From assembly GCA_002387005.1 (NCBI GenBank), contig DGKN01000001.1:1-6395 (forward strand): a DNA stretch of 6,395 nt, written 5' to 3'. The position numbers were made by a program, and so were the translations under genes. Below the pieces are notes generated by a model. That model was not told where the DNA came from and ran no database searches. It was given only the letters and a program-made list of their open reading frames with translations. The DNA comes from Propionibacteriaceae bacterium UBA4569. GTDB taxonomy: Bacteria; Actinomycetota; Actinomycetes; Propionibacteriales; Propionibacteriaceae. Position 1 is the first letter of the stretch. Each line of letters opens with the position of its first letter. Below are positions 4,396-6,395 of the stretch, piece after piece.

Positions 4396-6395
4396 ATGGC
4401 CCGTGAGGTCTTTCCTCGCCGCCCGAAGTTCGGGCTGTACGACCCCACCACTGAACATGACGCCTGTGGCGTCGCCTTCGTCGCGCAACTGAGCGGTGAG
4501 GCCAGCCACGAGATCGTGGAGCAGGGCCTCGAGGCCCTGCGCAATCTCGACCACCGTGGCGCAACCGGCGCCGACGAGGCAGCGGGAGACGGCGCCGGCA
4601 TTCTGGTGCAGGTTCCCGACGAGTTCCTGCGCGGCGAGGTTGGCTTCGACCTGCCCGCCGCGGGCGCCTACGCCGCCGGTATGGCCTTCCTGCCGGTCGA
4701 CGAGGCCGATCGGGACATGGCCCGCATCACGATCGAGAAGATCGCGGTCGAGGAACGCCTCAAGGTGCTCGGCTGGCGCGACGTCCCCGTCGAGACCGAC
4801 TCGCTGAGCCCCATCTCCCTGGGCGCCATGCCCCACTTCAGCCAGCTCTTCGTCGCCGGCCGCGGCACCGAGACCGGGCTCGACCTGGACCGGCTGGTCT
4901 ACGTCCTGCGCCGCCGGGCCCAGCACGAGTGCGGGGTCTACTTCGCGTCCCTCAGCTCGCGCACCATGGTCTACAAGGGCATGCTGACCACCGACCAGCT
5001 GGAGAAGGTGTACCCCGAGCTGCACGACGAGCGCTTCCGCTCCGCGCTGGCGCTCGTGCACTCCCGCTTCTCGACCAACACCTTCCCGGCCTGGGAGCTC
5101 TCGCACCCCTTCCGCCTGATCGCTCACAACGGCGAGATCAACACGGTCAAGGGCAACCGCAACTGGATGCGCGCCCGTGAGGCGCTGCTGTCGAGCGACG
5201 TCATCCCCGGCGACCTGGAGCGGCTCTACCCGATCTGCTCCCCGGACGGTTCTGACTCCGCCTCCTTCGACGAGGTGCTGGAGCTGCTGCACCTGGGCGG
5301 ACGCTCGCTGCCGCACGCCGTGCTGATGATGATCCCAGAGGCATGGCAGAACCACGCCGAGATGAGCCAGGCCCGCAAGGACTTCTACGAGTTCCACTCC
5401 TGCGTGATGGAGCCCTGGGACGGCCCCGCGTGCGTCACCTTCACCGACGGCGCCCAGATCGGCGGCGTGCTCGACCGCAATGGCCTGCGCCCCGCTCGCT
5501 ACTGGGTGACCACCGACGGGCGGGTCATCTTCGCCTCCGAGGCCGGCGTGCTGCCGGTCGAGCCGGCCGACGTCGTGCAGAAGGGCCGCCTGCAGCCCGG
5601 GCGCATGTTCTTGGTCGATCTGGAGCAGCACCGCATCGTCGAGGACGACGAGATCAAGGACGCGCTGGCCGCCGAGCACCCCTATGGCGAATGGCTGGAC
5701 GCCGGACGGATCAACCTCAATGAGCTCCCCGAGCGCAACCACATCGTCCACTCCCACGCCTCGGTCACCCGTCGTCAGCAGCTGTTCGGCTACACCCACG
5801 AGGAGCTGCGGCTGCTGGTGGCGCCGATGGCCAACACCGGCGCGGAGACGATCGGTTCGATGGGCACCGACACGCCGCTGGCGGTGCTCTCGGAGCGTCC
5901 GAGACTGCTGTTCGACTACTTCAGCCAGCTCTTCGCGCAGGTCACCAACCCGCCGCTGGACGCGATCCGCGAGGAGCTGGTCACCTCGCTGTCCGGTTCC
6001 ATCGGCCCGGAGGCCAACCTGCTGGAGCCCGGCCCCGCGTCGTGCCGCCAGATGGTGATCCCGTTCCCGATCCTGGACTCCGAGCAGCTCGCGAAGATCG
6101 TCCGGATCAACGCCGACGGTGAGCACCCCGACTACGAGACGCACGTCGTGCGCGGGCTGTACCGCGTCGTCGGGGGAGCGCAGTCGCTGCGCGACCGGAT
6201 GGACGAGATCCGCCGCGAGGTCAGCGAGGCCGTCGCCAACGGCGCCCGCACGATCGTGCTGTCGGACCGCCACGCCGACCGCGAGCATGCACCGATCCCG
6301 TCGCTGCTGCTCACCTCGGCGATCCACCACCACATGGTCCGGGAGAAGACCCGCACCATGACGGGCCTGATCGTCGAGGCCGGGGACGTGCGGGA
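4396..6395 (+). CDS. gltB: Glutamate synthase [NADPH] large subunit, N-terminal part (runs off window)
   Basis: GltB takes the amide nitrogen of glutamine and transfers it to 2-oxoglutarate, giving two glutamates, together with the NADPH-oxidising GltD subunit. The window holds 666 codons of an expected ~1,500, open to the edge. A 23-residue propeptide ends at Ala23, and Cys24 of ACGVAF (codon 4465-4467) is the class II glutaminase nucleophile exposed after processing. The glutaminase domain (about 24-420) shows [11 protein letters not shown] (50-60), [13 protein letters not shown] (221-233), HNGEIN (244-249) and [13 protein letters not shown] (281-293). The start of the glutamate-synthase central domain (from about 470) shows PMANTGAE and [10 protein letters not shown]. 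The FMN/2-oxoglutarate domain, the 3Fe-4S cysteines and the C-terminal beta-helix lie beyond the window. ATG is chosen from GGGAG six bases upstream and a normal family N-terminus. No frameshift is seen. Confidence 0.96.
   Translation, partial: MAREVFPRRPKFGLYDPTTEHDACGVAFVAQLSGEASHEIVEQGLEALRNLDHRGATGADEAAGDGAGILVQVPDEFLRGEVGFDLPAAGAYAAGMAFLPVDEADRDMARITIEKIAVEERLKVLGWRDVPVETDSLSPISLGAMPHFSQLFVAGRGTETGLDLDRLVYVLRRRAQHECGVYFASLSSRTMVYKGMLTTDQLEKVYPELHDERFRSALALVHSRFSTNTFPAWELSHPFRLIAHNGEINTVKGNRNWMRAREALLSSDVIPGDLERLYPICSPDGSDSASFDEVLELLHLGGRSLPHAVLMMIPEAWQNHAEMSQARKDFYEFHSCVMEPWDGPACVTFTDGAQIGGVLDRNGLRPARYWVTTDGRVIFASEAGVLPVEPADVVQKGRLQPGRMFLVDLEQHRIVEDDEIKDALAAEHPYGEWLDAGRINLNELPERNHIVHSHASVTRRQQLFGYTHEELRLLVAPMANTGAETIGSMGTDTPLAVLSERPRLLFDYFSQLFAQVTNPPLDAIREELVTSLSGSIGPEANLLEPGPASCRQMVIPFPILDSEQLAKIVRINADGEHPDYETHVVRGLYRVVGGAQSLRDRMDEIRREVSEAVANGARTIVLSDRHADREHAPIPSLLLTSAIHHHMVREKTRTMTGLIVEAGDVR

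Noticed and set aside
4835..5935. Exact 18-base repeat ACTTCAGCCAGCTCTTCG at 4835-4852 and 5918-5935 inside gltB.
   Set aside because: Both copies encode FSQLF in places where the GltB family has similar conserved residues, and strong codon bias makes identical codons likely. It is not a mobile or recombination element by any other sign.
3271..6333. Very long open frame of about 1,020 codons on the minus strand opposite lgt and gltB.
   Set aside because: It lies antisense to two clearly recognisable genes, its translation is low-complexity Gly/Val/Arg/Asp/His-rich with no family resemblance, and long antisense frames are expected where third codon positions are mostly G or C.
1..6395. Search for mobile elements, CRISPR, tRNA, toxin-antitoxin or defence genes.
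   Set aside because: Coding sequence fills the window except for 46-, 1- and 126-base gaps, all genes are core metabolism or housekeeping apart from the two uncharacterised membrane proteins, and no repeats or terminal inverted repeats of the needed kind are seen.

Overview
The window comes from the chromosome of a high-GC Gram-positive bacterium (Actinomycetota). The evidence is the strongly GC-biased third codon positions, the GTG starts, and a gene order characteristic of actinobacteria: two small membrane proteins of unknown function lie just upstream of trpC, and lgt lies directly behind trpA. A Propionibacteriales or Micrococcales member is plausible, but the genus cannot be fixed from the sequence alone. 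All genes are on the + strand. I see no mobile element, CRISPR array, tRNA or rRNA.

Layout: (1) 1-133, the C-terminal tail of a gene that looks like the Trp-biosynthesis-associated membrane protein family; (2) 130-396, a small two-helix membrane protein with the HGxxPAAW signature; (3) 393-1190 trpC; (4) 1237-2526 trpB; (5) 2523-3401 trpA; (6) 3403-4269 lgt; (7) a 126-base non-coding gap (4270-4395); (8) 4396 to the window edge, the first 666 codons of gltB. The two membrane genes, trpC, trpB, trpA and lgt are packed as one transcription unit. Three junctions are 4-base GTGA overlaps, one is a single-base gap, and only trpC-trpB has a real spacer (46 bases).

Function: TrpC forms indole-3-glycerol phosphate, and TrpA and TrpB together convert it with serine to tryptophan. 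Lgt is unrelated by pathway: it attaches diacylglyceryl to prolipoproteins at the membrane. GltB is the large subunit of NADPH-dependent glutamate synthase and opens what is probably a separate nitrogen-assimilation unit.

The genes themselves are ordinary and intact. The most interesting part is the lgt-gltB gap. It holds a GTCAC-n6-GTAAC element that fits one GlnR box, a weak TATTTT promoter candidate, and then an almost fully self-complementary leader. Three back-to-back hairpins are followed by a small helix that would cover the gltB Shine-Dalgarno sequence. This is a candidate regulatory leader seen by eye only. A second open question is what the two uncharacterised membrane proteins do inside a tryptophan operon.
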